Shown here: piece after piece, positions 44,450 to 55,834 of the stretch
Layout: every line of letters begins with the position of its first letter
How positions within the stretch are numbered: position 1 is the stretch's first letter
Source of the DNA: Proteles cristata cristata
Lineage: Eukaryota; Chordata; Mammalia; Carnivora; Hyaenidae
Length of the DNA: 64,000 nt
Direction: 5' to 3'
NCBI GenBank assembly: GCA_017311185.1
Contig: JAESUZ010002395.1
Coordinates: forward strand, 806,001 to 870,000
Made by a program: the position numbers and the translations under genes
Notes under the pieces: model-generated
Told to the model about the DNA's origin: nothing
Databases searched by the model: none
Seen by the model: the letters and a program-made list of their open reading frames with translations, nothing else

Positions 44450-45300
44450 TCCTCCCTGGTTCCTGGCACACAGCTCCTAAAACCCTTGGAATCTCTGTGC
44501 AGATAAGAGTATCTTTTGTAGGGCTGGGCCCTCCCCTCCCATAGCTTCCAAATGGAGGCTGGTCGCCAGAGGAGCCAAGCATGCATTAGCAGGTTGGACT
44601 TTCAGTCCCATCCCTCTAGCCCTGGGGAAGAAAGAGGTGTAGAGACTGAGTTCATCACCAATGGCCAATGACCTAACCAATGGTGCCTATATAATGGAAC
44701 GTCCATAAAAACCCTGTAATGATGGGGTTCGAGGAGCTTCCTGGTTGGTGGGTGTGTCCACATGCCAGGAAGATGGTGCACCCCACCTCTCCAAGGACAG
44801 AAGCTCCTGTGCTCGGAACCCTTCCACAGGTACCTGGCTCGGGAGTCCTCCTCGACACCTCTATCTCTCCCACACTTGACGTGGATTCTATCCAGAAATC
44901 CTGTTGGCTCTACTTTGAAAATAAATAAATAAATAATAAATAAATAAAGGATACATGTGTATCCTTTGTAATAAGCTGGTAATAGCAGATAAGCAGTTTT
45001 CCCTGAGTTCTGTCAGCCATTTTAGCAAATGATCAAACCTGAGCGGGGATTATGGGAAACTCTGATATGTAGTTGTCATCCGAGGTACGAAGGCCAGGGA
45101 CTGGTGAGTGGTTCCTGAAGCAGGGCTGTCTTACTGCGGCTGAGGCTGAGTCCTTCACCTGTGGGGTCTGTGCTTACTCTGGGCAGTTAGCGTCAGAATT
45201 GAACAGAATTGTAGGGCCCCCAGCTGGTGCCCAGAGGATTAGAGAACTGATTGGCAGGAGGCTACATTTGTGTCAGAAGCATCAGAGATAAAAATAGAGC
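44450..45300 (+). mobile_element. Solitary endogenous retrovirus LTR (MER21-like) inside an L2
   Basis: Wording tatataatggaacgtccataaaaaccc, gagcttcctggttggtg, tttgtaataagctggtaatagc, ttttccctgagttctgtcagcc and ggcccccagctggtgcccagagg fits one ERVL-class LTR read in the plus direction. No adjoining gag, pol or env is visible. A copy of an L2 piece interrupts it at 44841-44945. Confidence 0.65.
44841..44945 (+). repeat. Second copy of an L2 segment with an A-rich tail, inside the LTR
   Basis: Positions 44841-44926 repeat 43908-43993 with six transition differences in 86 bases. The copy then continues as an aaat-unit run to about 44945 before the LTR resumes at ggatacatgtgtatcc. Confidence 0.8.
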
Positions 45301-45336
45301 AGATATCCGTATGCCTAACCCCTCATTTCCACCAAG

Positions 45337-45380
45337 TTTTTGTTTGTTTGTTTGTTTGTTTGTTTGTTTTTGTTTGTTTG
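45337..45380. repeat. (GTTT)n simple repeat
   Basis: About ten GTTT units with one TTTTTG break, next to a SINE. Likely a remnant of a reversed aaac-type tail. Confidence 0.9.
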
Positions 45381-45394
45381 AAAGCCAATTTCTT

Positions 45395-45618
45395 GGAACT
45401 CCTGGGTAGATCAGTCGGTTAAGTGTCTGACTCGGTTTCGGCTCAAGTCATGATCTCATGGTTTCATGAGTTCAAGCCCCACCACTAGGCTCTGTGCTGG
45501 CAACCTGGAGCCTGCTTGGGATTCTTTCTCTCTCTGCTTCTCTCCTTGCCCCTCCCTGACTCACGCTGTCTCTCTTTCAAAATAAATAAAGTTAGAAAAA
45601 ATAAAAATAAATAAATAA
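45395..45618 (+). mobile_element. CAN-type SINE, older variant
   Basis: Head ggaactcctgggtagatcag follows a (GTTT)n tract. Imperfect duplication ccaatttctt and ccagtttctt. Confidence 0.88.
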
Positions 45619-45639
45619 CCAGTTTCTTAAAAAGGCCTA

Positions 45640-46165
45640 CCCTGACCACGTTTTAAAAAGTTACAACCATGTGGGGACATCTGGATGGCTCAGCTGGTTA
45701 AGCATCTCTTGATTTGGGCTCAGATTGTGATTCTCATGGTGTTTGAGATCAAGCCCCACATCTGGCTCTGCACTGACAGTATGGAACCTACTTGGAATTC
45801 TGTCTCTCCCCCTCTTTCTGCCCCTCCCCTGCTCCTGTGCATATGTGTGTGTGCGCTCTCTCTCAAAATAAGTAATTAAATCAGCATACAAAAATAAAAC
45901 TACAACCAGGTAATATTCTTCCTAATCCCCCTGACCTACTCTATTAGTTTCCTTTTTCTATAGCACTTATCACCTACCAAGATGCTATATATAATTTGCT
46001 TATTTCTTATACCTGCTATTAATTGGCTATCTTCAGGCCGCTATACTGTACATCCCATGAGGGCAAGGATCCTTCTCTGGTTTGTCTACTGATGAATTCC
46101 CAAGTGCCTAAAAACAGTGCCTGTCACATAATAGGTATTCAACAAGTGTTTGCTACATGAGCTAC
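45640..46165 (+). mobile_element. L2 LINE, 3' end
   Basis: Reads aaggcctaccctgaccac, tagcacttatcacctacc, gagggcaaggatccttctctgg, aacagtgcctgtcacataataggtattcaacaagtg, the classic L2 3' terminus. It is interrupted by the SINE at 45672-45890 and likely belongs with the L2 starting at 43880. Confidence 0.85.
45672..45890 (+). mobile_element. CAN-type SINE inside an L2 3' end
   Basis: Head gtggggacatctggatggctc. Duplication ttacaaccatg and ctacaaccagg. Confidence 0.88.
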
Positions 46166-46494
46166 TGAATGGCTTAGTGAAATCCTACACGCTGAAGGGA
46201 GGGACGGCCCCTCACTGCCTTGCTTTCTGAACTCTAGCAGGTGGTGCAGATCCCAGACCAGAGATGAGTTTTCTCTTGAGAAACTAAATAGCTCTCCCAG
46301 AAGAGTCTTCTGGCAAGAGACCCTCGACAGAAGGAGCAGCCCATGTCTTGTGATCCTTTGATGGAGGACCCCAAGAACAGCCTCTCCAGGACTTTCCCAC
46401 CCAACACATATAAAACTCCAGTTGGCAATGGAGAGCCTCATGCTTACACATGAACAGATAGCTAAGGATCAGCAGTCATTTAAGGACAATCTGC

Positions 46495-46679
46495 AACAGC
46501 TCAGTCAGTTAAGCATTCAATTTTGGCTCAGGTCATGATCTCAAGGCTAGTGGATTCAGGCTCCTCTTGGGGCTCGGTGCTGACAGCTCAGAGCCTGGAG
46601 TCTGCTTCAGATTCTGTGTCTCCCTCTCTCTCTGCCTTTACCCCACTTGCACTCTGTCTCTCAAAAATAAATAAACATT
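46495..46679 (+). mobile_element. CAN-type SINE, 5' truncated
   Basis: Begins within the A-box at cagctcagtcagttaagc and ends caaaaataaataaacatt, directly abutting the next copy. Confidence 0.88.
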
Positions 46680-46885
46680 GGGGTGCCTAGGTGGCTCAGT
46701 CGGTTGAGCGTCCAACTTCGGCTCAGGTCAAGATCTCATGGCTCATGGGTTCGAGCCCCGTGCGGGCTCTGTGCTGACAGCTAGCTCAGAGCCTGGAACC
46801 TATCTTTGGATTCTGTGACCCCCTCTCTCTCTGACCCTCCCCTGTTCATGCTGTCTCTATCTCTCTCTCAAAAATAAATAAAACA
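46680..46885 (+). mobile_element. CAN-type SINE, tail-to-head with the previous
   Basis: Head ggggtgcctaggtggctcag. Tail aaaaataaataaaacattta. The word aaataaataaacatt on both sides marks insertion into the tail of the previous copy. Confidence 0.9.
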
Positions 46886-47649
46886 TTTAAATATTTTTAA
46901 ATAAATAAACATTTACAAAATTAAAAAATAAAAATGAAAATTCTGCACCAGGTAAATCGTCTTTGGAAAACTCATTCCAAACCAGCTCAAGTAAAAAAGG
47001 GAAAGTCACTAGCTCACAGAACTAGAAAGACCATGGTGTCACTTCCGATATTGCTAGGTCCGGAGCTTGATGTCTTTAAGGAGCGGATTTCTCTCTCTCT
47101 ATGTTCAGCCATATTTTCTCTTAGTTGGCTCTTCCTCAAGGTTGCCAGATGGTGGCAGTGGTTTCAGCCTTACCTTTTCCCAGGAGGACTTCCATAAACA
47201 GTCTGATATTTACTCTGACCAGGCCGGCTGGGGACATAGGCCAACACCAGGACCTGTTCCAGTGGCCAGGGAGATGCACACCTTTGATAGGCCAGGACAG
47301 GCCACAGGGCCCTTGCACCCGTCCTGGGGCCCCACTCAGACCATCTGCACTGAGACTTGGTCAGGGAGAATCATCAACTAAAACTCTGAGGCTATTTCTG
47401 GAGGAAGGGGGATGGATGCTGGGTATACCAACAATGAAGGTCTGTTGCGACCTTGTTTTGTTGTAAAATAACATAGAGAAAAGTGTGAAAAAGCAAATAC
47501 AAAGCCACCAAAATATTTTGGGGTATTCCTTCAACTGCCCACCACTCTCTGTACACCCCTGAGCTCCCATGTGTATTCCTTGCACCACTTGGCAAGTTCA
47601 AAAAGCATCCTGAATCCAACTACTGGCTGTCTGCACGGCCAGCCAAGGA
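46886..47649. other. Unassigned, probably old repeat in part
   Basis: Wording gctcacagaactagaaagaccatgg and ttgccagatggtggcag around 47010-47160 resembles an unnamed mammalian repeat. Frames of about 100 codons at 47067-47466 overlap in two phases and look like chance. Confidence 0.35.
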
Positions 47650-49180
47650 TGCCAGGAGAAGGTCACATGACCCGGCAGGCTGGGTCCAGCCTCTGGACCA
47701 GCCTTTGCCAGATCCTTAGTCCTACCATCTTCGCTGTCTTGCTTTTTTGCTATCTACCACGACTCTCTCCACACATTCTCCACTGTTCTCACTCATGATT
47801 CTTCTCCTCCCTCTAACCTACTCTACAGAGAAAATGGAAGTCATCAACTGGGAGCCACTTCAAATTTCCATACCAGCCAGACTTATCTACGTCTACACCC
47901 ATCATTTCTCCTTTCCCCAAGAGGCAACAAATAACATTTGCTTCTGATTTAGACTCGGTTCTTCCACTTATGTTCCAAATGTTATTCTTTTGTTTTTTCT
48001 TGGAAATTGTGTGCTATTCTTATCTTGTTCTTTCTTACACTTGCTCCCACTCTCTTTCCTCTCCCTCTCCGCTGATCATTTCTCTTCCCATTTAAACGTG
48101 CTGAAGTCTGCATTTAAAAAAGAAAGATATTCCCTTGACTTCCTGTGCCCTTCCACTTACGATTCTGTCTCCGCTACCTTACAGAATGCCTTTAAAAAGT
48201 TATGTGCTTTTGCCCTGTTTTCTTACCATCACTCACTCTTCAAATTGTTGATTGGAATTGCAACCTTATCATCTCCTTAAATTGCACTGTTATGTGCACA
48301 GGGTTGAATCTGAAGTTCTGGCCTTACGTGGCCTCTCTGCCGTGTTCATCACACTAGACTGCTCTCTGTGCTAGACCTTTGGGACCCAGTTCTCTTTGGT
48401 GTCTCCCTCCCTGGTCCATCATTTTAGATCCCTTGGCTCAGTCTTCTCTTCTGCTCAAATATTAAATATAAGAATTTGTCAAGGCTTGGCCTTGGGCCCT
48501 ATCCTCTTTTGACAGTGTGCTCTTCCCGAAGTGATGGGGACCCGGTCGCATAGGCCCATATGTCACATATGCTGACACATCCTACATTTGTGTCTGCAGT
48601 CTTTCCCCAAGAACCCACCTGCTCCTTGGCATCTCTATTGTCTCACAGCCTCCTTGTGTTCTCTCCTGACCTGTCATGCCCATATCTGCTCCACTTCCAG
48701 GGTTTCCTGTCTTGGGAATTGGCATCCCCTCTTTCCACTCCAGTTGCTCAAGCCAGAAGGTGGGGAGTCAGCCATGTTTCCTCCCTCATCCTCATTTCTC
48801 ACAGCCAGTCAACCACCAGATTCGGGGAGTTACTCACATTTTCCCATCTGCACTCCTCACATTCAGTCGATTGCCAAGTTTTATCAGTTTTGCCTCCCAA
48901 ATATCTCTCTGCTTTTCTCTCTCCTCAGTAGCTATATACACTCCTGGACCATGGTAATGTTATTCCTGACCTGGAGCATTGCTGCAGGCTCTTCACTGGT
49001 CTTCTGGCTTGTGATTGCTTGTTTGAGGGCTATCGTATCCACTGGACTGTTTACTCCATGAAGGCAAAGTTAAACACTGTCTTATTCACCACTTCATTCA
49101 CAGTTCTTATTTCATAGCTTGGCATAGGATATGCCCAATGAGTCTTTTATATAATTAACAAAGGAATATAAGATTCCCAA
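47650..49180 (+). mobile_element. L2 LINE with degenerate reverse transcriptase region
   Basis: Reads in plus order gagaaaatggaagtcatcaactggg, tcccatttaaacgtgctgaagtc, cttggccttgggccctatcctc, ccagttgctcaagccagaagg, ggagcattgctgcaggc and ccatgaaggcaaagttaaacactg. Open frames of 123 and 157 codons at 48560-49061 are chance survivors of this L2 and are not genes. Confidence 0.75.
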
Positions 49181-50551
49181 ATTCCAATCAACTACTATAT
49201 GACTTCAACCAAACATATCTTCCACGCAGCCCAAAATCCAAAAGCAAGAAAGAAAATCTTCTCAGTAGTGACAGAAATAAGTGTTACAAATTTACATGCT
49301 CTGCTTTTCAGCAGCCACATGAAGTTATCTTTAGGACCTCAGGACAGATTAGGGGATGGGGAACCAGGTGACTCACCCTCATCACACAACCAGTTGGTGG
49401 ATGAATCATAATAATGAGACATCTGAACTTCTGGCTCCCATTCTACATTGCCACAGACAGGGCCTATTAATGCAGCATCATGCATAAATTAATCTCACTG
49501 TCATAACAATTTTATTTCTCTAGCTTCCCTTGGGAACCCTGGAATTCATACAGTTATAACCATAGTTCACAAGGAATAGCAGATTACAAAAAGGTGGGAG
49601 GGGGAGTAAGAAGCTAGGCTCTGAGAAGGAAGACCATCAAACATTCTGCTCGTGAACATTCTGAGACAAGTTAAGTTAGATGTGAACAGTCCGATACCTT
49701 CATAAGTCATTTGACAAATGTGTATTGGGCTCCTACTGAATTCCAGCCACTGTCATAGCTGCTGTGGCTGCAGCGGTGAATGTAACAGCCCAAGTCTCAG
49801 CCCTCAAGAAGATGACATTCTAGTCAAGGGAGACAGACAATCAGCAAGCAAAAAAAGCCATAATATTAAATAGAAGAAAATGTTTTAAATTAATATGAAG
49901 CCAATAAAGGAAGAGAATGGCGGAAATGGGGTAGCTGCAATTTTATACAGAATGGCTAGAGAAGATCTCTCTGAACAAGTGACTTGTGAGACAAGTGGGG
50001 GAGCAAACCATATACAGGCACAGATCTGGGGGGAGAGCATTATAGGCAGAAAGAAGACTGAGGACCCTGGGGCAAGAGTGTGCTTAGTGAATTTAAAAAA
50101 CAGCAAGGGTGGAGGAAGTCCAGTGAGAGGTGGGGATGGAGCAGACCACTGCCAGAGCCTGGTCATCCAGAGCAAGGTAAGGATTTCAGTGTCTCCTTGT
50201 GCCAGGAATCCATTGGAAAGTTGTGAGCAGGGGAAGGATACAGTCAGGTTGTATTTCAAAAGGATCACTCCGGCTAATGGACCATCTCAAGGCAACATAG
50301 GATGGTATGTGGGACGAGTGTGGTGTTAGTTGAAGGTATTGAGAAGTGGTTGGACTGGGGATACATTTTGAAAGTGGAGGTAAGAGGATCTGCTAATACA
50401 AGACACATAGCATGTGAGTGAAAGAGAAGAACCAAGGGCTGCGGCTCAGTCAGCTGAGCATGTGACTCTTGATTTTGGCTCAGCTCATGATCCCATGTAA
50501 TGGGATTGTGCCCTGCACCAGGCTCTGCACTGAGCATAGAATCTGCTTAAG

Positions 50552-50552
<1 letters not shown>

Positions 50553-50585
<33 letters not shown>
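50553..50585. repeat. (CT)n microsatellite
   Basis: About 16 uninterrupted CT units that grew inside the pyrimidine tract of a SINE. Confidence 0.9.
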
Positions 50586-50590
<5 letters not shown>

Positions 50591-50591
50591 G

Positions 50592-50798
50592 TGTCTGGGT
50601 GGCTTAATAGGTTAAGTGTCTGACTTTGCCTCAGGTCATGATCTCGCGGTTCATGGATTTTAGCCCCACATCGGGTTGTGTGCTGGCAGCTCAGATCCTG
50701 GAACCTGCTTCAGATTCTGTGTCTCCCTCTCTCTCTTTATGCCCCTCTCCCACTCACTCTCTGTCTCTCAAAAATACATAAACATTAAAAAAAAAAAA
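50592..50798 (+). mobile_element. CAN-type SINE inside another SINE
   Basis: Starts tgtctgggtggcttaatagg, slightly truncated. The ttaaga(t/c)tctctc word on each side marks insertion into the host SINE. Confidence 0.88.
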
Positions 50799-51511
50799 TT
50801 TAAGACTCTCTCTTCCTCTTGTCCCTCTACCCCACTCTTGCTTACTCTCTCTTTAAAATAAGAACAAAAATAAAGTTTAAAAAATTAAAAAATAATAAAA
50901 GAAAAGAAAAGAGCCAAGACTGACTCCAAAGCTTTGACCTGCCAGACAGGACACATGGAAATGCCATTTACTGACATCTGGAAGTCTTAGCAAGGATTAG
51001 GCACGTGGAGGGAAATCAGGAGTTCTGCATTAGATCAGTGATTTTGATATGCCTATTAGATACTCAAATGGAGACACTAAGTAGGTTTTCTGGAATTTGG
51101 GGGAGACGTTAGGACTATCCATATAAACCTGGGAGTTACTGACAATAGTTGGGATATTTTTATGGCTTTAGCCATAGAACTGGGTGAAATAATCCAGGAA
51201 AGATATATGCATGAACTGGAGATGGCACATTCCAACACTTAGACTTTAAGAAGATGAGGAGCATTCAACAAAGGACACCAAAGAGGGGAGGTGAGTGAAT
51301 TAAGTGGAAAACAGGTGAGTAAAGACCTGGAACCCAAGGGAAGCCAGTGGTTTCAGGGAAGAGAATGATCGATTGTGTTAAGTGCTGCTCAGGGGTTAAA
51401 AAAAGGACATGCTTACGCTACAGAATATGGCTTCAGAGCATAATCCCATAACTGACCTAAGAAGTAAAGACCTTCATTTCTTGAAGAAACTTACAAATCA
51501 ATCCCTAATTT

Positions 51512-51699
51512 TTTTAAATATATTTTTGAAATTTTATTTGAGAGAAAGCACGAGTGGGGGCAGAGGGAGAGAGAATCTTAAGCGGGCCGCATGCTCAGTG
51601 TGAGGCCTGATGTGGGGTTCAGCCTCACAACTGTGAGATTATGACCTGAGCTGCAATCAAGAGTTGAACACTTAACCGACTGAGCCACTTAGGCACCCC
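51512..51699 (-). mobile_element. CAN-type SINE, older variant, inverted
   Basis: Reads gaaattttatttgagagaaagc to ctgagccacttaggcacccc. Duplication caatccctaatttt and caacctctaatttt. Confidence 0.9.
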
Positions 51700-51719
51700 A
51701 ACCTCTAATTTTAAGTATG

Positions 51720-51835
51720 AGAACACTGAGATCCAGATGAAGTGATTTGTTTAAGTCTACACAGCTAGTTAGTTATAACTAGATCCCCTGGTCCTATGCT
51801 CTTCCTGATGTATCACTTCTCTGCCTTCTAGACAT
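51720..51835 (-). mobile_element. MIR SINE, inverted
   Basis: Reads gagaacactgagatccagatgaagtgatttg and ctacacagctagttagttataactagatccc, reverse-strand MIR. Confidence 0.65.
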
Positions 51836-51839
51836 TCAA

Positions 51840-54199
51840 AATCAAGACTATTCGACTATCATTATCATCCAGGTCAAAGTTAACAAAGTTCGGTCATATG
51901 CTGTCCACTTTGCCTATGGAGGCTGAAAATGTAACCAACATCCTCAGAGAAATAGCTAAGTTTAAAAAAAGAAAAACTGTTTTGGTTTTTGTGTACAAAG
52001 TTTGTTTAGGCAGAGCAAACTCTGGAAATACGTGATACATTATTATAAGTTAGTGTTTAAAGACAGAAGTTGCAAACTTAATGAACAATCTTTGAAGTTC
52101 TGCTTTTTCCTCTCCATTCCAACTCCATTTTCATGGAAGTTACAGCCACTAGCACAGAATCAGCTTTCAAAAATGTTATTACTGAGCCCAGGAGTCATTT
52201 CCCAAAACTAAGGGGCTAGGGAAGATGTAATTATTGCATATAATTTAAGTGTTCGAGTCCAAATAAAATCTGTCCTTCAAGATAAAAATCAAAGGTCTAT
52301 GACTCCTTGTGCATTTTGGTTATGGGTCTGTAACCAATTTTCCAGCTCTTACTTAGTGGCTTTATAACTCATGATAAGGCTGATGGTTGATTTCTACCAC
52401 TGGTTATTAAAGCTCTTTGGTGTAGATAGTAAGGTTTATTCTACCCTGACACTTTTACTTTCAGCACAATATAAACTCACCATTGCTTCAAACACTCTTC
52501 TTCTTTTTGGGACTCAGCTTGGCTTTCCTGAGCGTTCAGTTGGGCTTGAGTTAACAAGCATTAACACTGTTAGAACTGTATTGAGGTCATAACGTACCTA
52601 CAAACTGGGCAGCCTCCACTTGCCTTGAGGTACTTAACTTAGTCTATAGCTCTATTTAAAGGGTGCAGCTACCTCAAATCTTACAAAAGAGACACTCAGG
52701 AACTTTTGCAGTGCCGTGAACACTACATTAAAGAACTACATCGTCTTTAAAAAAAAATAGGCTTTGTTATAAGACTTTCCACTGATTCTTTTAACTTCTT
52801 TCACTCTTTCTGGAAATGGGACATAGTAACTCCACCATGTTCACTTCAGCGATCCTGAAAAATAGACTGGTGATCAGGCAGCACACTGGTGGTAGAAGAC
52901 CACATATATTGCTGTCATAGGTTGAGCGACCACTATGGGCTACTCGTGGGAGCAAGTACTTTATACACCCACATCTCACCTACTCCTTAAGCCCCTGCAG
53001 GCAGTTGTTTTTTATCTCTGTTGTACAAACATGGAAACCGAGGCTTGGTGAGCTTCAGCCATTTGCTCAAGGACACAGACCAGAGAAATGCCAGAGCCTG
53101 GGTTCAAATCCAGGTTCTGTGTGCCTGTGATATTATATACCATGGCTGTTTTAGGAGCCATTATGCTTATTTATTAATGTTGGGGAAGAACATTTAAATA
53201 AAATATAAACAATGTATAGAATAAAATGAAATATAGTGTATTTTGAAATGAGGCAAACTCCCTGCTATCCTCAATTCTTTTCTTTTCCTTATTGATCTTC
53301 ATATTGACCTCATATTTGCAGAGTTCTACAAGGTTTTCTATCACACCGTGAATCGGACAGGGGCAGCTTAAAGCATGTTATATTACTAAAGGGGACAAGA
53401 AATATGCAAATGTGGTGCATGTGCCTTATCAAGGGGACAGAAATTCTGAATCACCAAAACCTGCAGAGTAAATTGTAGCAGCTGGGGATATTAAAAGGAA
53501 AATTTAGATTTTGCATCTTTTCTGTGAAAGTTACAAAATATTGCCTCAATTGAGCAACTCATATAGTTTGTGGGAACATGACAATGTTATTACTGATGTC
53601 ATTTGTGCTGGCCTGTACCACCCTGCTTAATTCTACTCAGGACCAGCCAGCCATTCTGGGATCAGTCCACCCCATCAAGGCTGCTCCCCTCCCTCTGTCC
53701 TCACCCTTACCGAGAGTCACGACTTGGGAAACTGTTTCTCCTCCAATTCCTTCCAAGATGTAATGCTAAGATTATAAGGAAAGAGGCAACTCATTCAGCT
53801 GTGTCCTAATGAAAGTCTTAGAGAAGCAAGATGAAAAGGAAAAAAGAATGTTAAAAGAACATGGAGAAAAAAATATATCAGCAGAGGGACCCTGGCCAAA
53901 AGCAGTTCACTCCACTGCCAATGATGTAATTTGGGAGAAACTTTTCTACCACGTATTGGATAACTACTGAGTTTAATTAAACTAACCTTGGTAACCAAAC
54001 CCACAATCTGCTATTAAAGGTTTGTGTGTAAAGCACTGAAAAAGAGATCGGTAGTTTGTAATAACATGACAGGCTTTGTAAAGAAGAAATTGTGAATGTG
54101 TCCAGAGGAAAAGGGTAGCTGCCACTATCTTTCCAGGGTGAGGTCCCTCTATTGGGCTGCTGGAATGGATTATTTCTTTAGTTAGAATTGACAGTTTTG
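51840..54199. other. Mostly unique upstream sequence with one MIR
   Basis: Outside the MIR at 52980-53115 no repeat or gene was recognised. Small frames at 52002, 52371 and 53578 show no domain. Confidence 0.4.
52980..53115 (-). mobile_element. MIR SINE, inverted
   Basis: Reads catggaaaccgaggcttggtgag, tttgctcaaggacacagacc and agagcctgggttcaaatccagg, which is reverse-strand MIR. Confidence 0.75.
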
Positions 54200-54420
54200 G
54201 GGTGCCTGGGTGGCTCAGTCAGTTAAGTGTCTGACTCTCGATTTTGACTCAGGTCATGATCTTACGGTTGTGAGATCCCGATTTGGACTCCACACTGATT
54301 GTGGAGCCTGCTTAGGATTTTCCCTCTCTCTCTCGCTGTCCCTCTCTCCCTCCCATGCCACCTCTCCTCCAGTCACTCACTGTTTCAAAATAAGTAAGCA
54401 AACATTAAAAATTTTTTTAA
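54200..54420 (+). mobile_element. CAN-type SINE, older variant; the last one in the window
   Basis: Head ggggtgcctgggtggctcag with actctcgattttgactcagg. Imperfect duplication agaattgacag and agaattgaaaa. Confidence 0.9.
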
Positions 54421-54454
54421 AAGAATTGAAAATGTCATTTCGTCTTCTTTAGAA

Positions 54455-54640
54455 GCAACTGTACATTTATTTATCCATACATTAATATTTATTGGTTACC
54501 TTTTATGTATACTAGATTCTGGGCTAAGGAGGTTTAGGCATGTACACAAAGAGTTACAATGCAAGCAAAATGTGATTAAGTGCCATGAGAGAAGCATGAC
54601 CTATCCTCAATACCAAAGAGTGTACAAGGCATTAGGGGGA
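54455..54640 (-). mobile_element. Possible short L2 fragment, inverted
   Basis: Reads tttatccatacattaatatttattggttacc, an L2-tail-like beginning, followed by diverged sequence. Weak. Confidence 0.35.
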
Positions 54641-54689
54641 AGAGCCCTCACTGACTGCCAGGCAGATGCCAAGAAGGCCTAGCTACATA

Positions 54690-54940
54690 TTAGCTGAGGG
54701 CATGTACTCAGAAACCTATCATCAACCTTGTGCTTCCATTAATCAACTGTGTCACCCAGGACAGATTTCTTGCCTCCTCAGAGATACAGTTTCCTCATGC
54801 ATAAAGGGGAAAGAAAATGCTACTTACTTCACAGGGTGACCACAAAGATGAACTGAAATAATCTAGGTGAAGAGTTTTGCACAGTGCCTGACCCATGGCA
54901 AGTGCTGAAGAATCGTTCATACTAGTATCGTTGTAGTGTT
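54690..54940 (+). mobile_element. MIR SINE, near complete
   Basis: Reads caactgtgtcacccaggacag, ctcctcagagatacagtttcctcatgcataaag, cttcacagggtgaccacaaag and agtgcctgacccatggcaag, plus-strand MIR over most of its length. Confidence 0.8.
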
Positions 54941-55834
54941 AGGGTGATCAAGGTTAATCGGTAAAGGCTGACTTTTGCTAACAGAGTCACATAAGCAAAT
55001 AAAAGGGAATGCATTGGTAATTTACGGGGACAGTTTATAGATTAAAAAAAAGAGTTGAAGAATCAGGTCAACTGATTCTGTTTTTCAACATCCTGTTTTT
55101 CAACAATCAGAAAAAACAGGAGTTCAAGGTCAAATCGAGGATCAATATAATAGGAACAAATGAAGAGTCATTGGAGGAGACCACCGTCAATGCTTTTCAA
55201 TCCTAATGTCACTTGGCCCAGATTTACATTCCAGGCAGAAAGTACAAGACTGGCGGACATCTTGGACACATAACTGGCCACACCCACCTTCTAGACAGGA
55301 GAAGGAAGGGATAAAGAGTCTGAAAAGTCTTTTTGGAAGCTCTGGTGTTTGTTGGTCAAAGGGAAGAGAAGAAAGGCCATTCACAGTAAGGAGCCTGAAG
55401 ACAATGGGCCACAACCAAGCACTCCTGATGGCAGGGTCAGAGCTGCTTGAATATCTAGTCAAGGAGGAGGAGGATTGTGGTGAGGTAAATGGGAAGGGGC
55501 CGGACTTTCCAGGGCTCCCTGGAAAGCCAAGAGAGAAGTTCAGAGGTAGTGTAATAGAAACATAGAAGTCCCTGAAGGGATATAACAGAGATGAATGAAC
55601 ATTTCCCGTTTCATAGTTTTGCACACCTTGTAGAGTCTGGCAGTGCTCGGCAGTGTGATTTGGAAAGGGGAGAAATAAAAAAAGAAGTTTAGACTCCAGA
55701 ACTCTGTATAGGGTGATGAAGTGCTAAAACAGAGTGGCAATGTTGGGAAAGGACAAAAAATTCTATGTGAGGGAGATGTTGTCTTTTTTTTTTTTTTTTA
55801 CAGAGAAAAAGAATTTTTCTCAACTCGACAAGAT

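Larger units (their letters stand above)
50437..50905 (+). mobile_element. CAN-type SINE, older variant, split by another
   Basis: Left part 50437-50591 (gctgcggctcagtcagctgag; actcttgattttggctc) and right part 50799-50905 (taagactctctcttcctc), inside an inverted L2. Imperfect duplication gaagaaccaag and aaagagccaag. Confidence 0.85.
49700..51405 (-). mobile_element. L2 LINE, inverted
   Basis: Starts gacaaatgtgtattgggctcctactg, then gaatccattggaaagttgtgagcagggg, aaggatcactccggctaatgg, gaagtggttggactggggatac, ccatttactgacatctgg, gcctattagatactcaaatggag and gattgtgttaagtgctgctc. This is L2 read from its 3' end inward. A SINE pair at 50437-50905 splits it. The 144-codon frame at 49895-50329 is antisense to the L2. 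Confidence 0.8.

Noticed and set aside
48560..49061. 123- and 157-codon plus-strand frames
   Set aside because: They fall inside a decayed L2 LINE and overlap each other in different phases.
49885..50329. 127- and 144-codon frames on opposite strands
   Set aside because: Both are in an inverted L2. Neither shows a conserved domain.
55187..55624. 145-codon minus-strand and 119-codon plus-strand frames
   Set aside because: They overlap each other, have no recognisable motif and lie in intergenic sequence. The length is within chance for a window this large.
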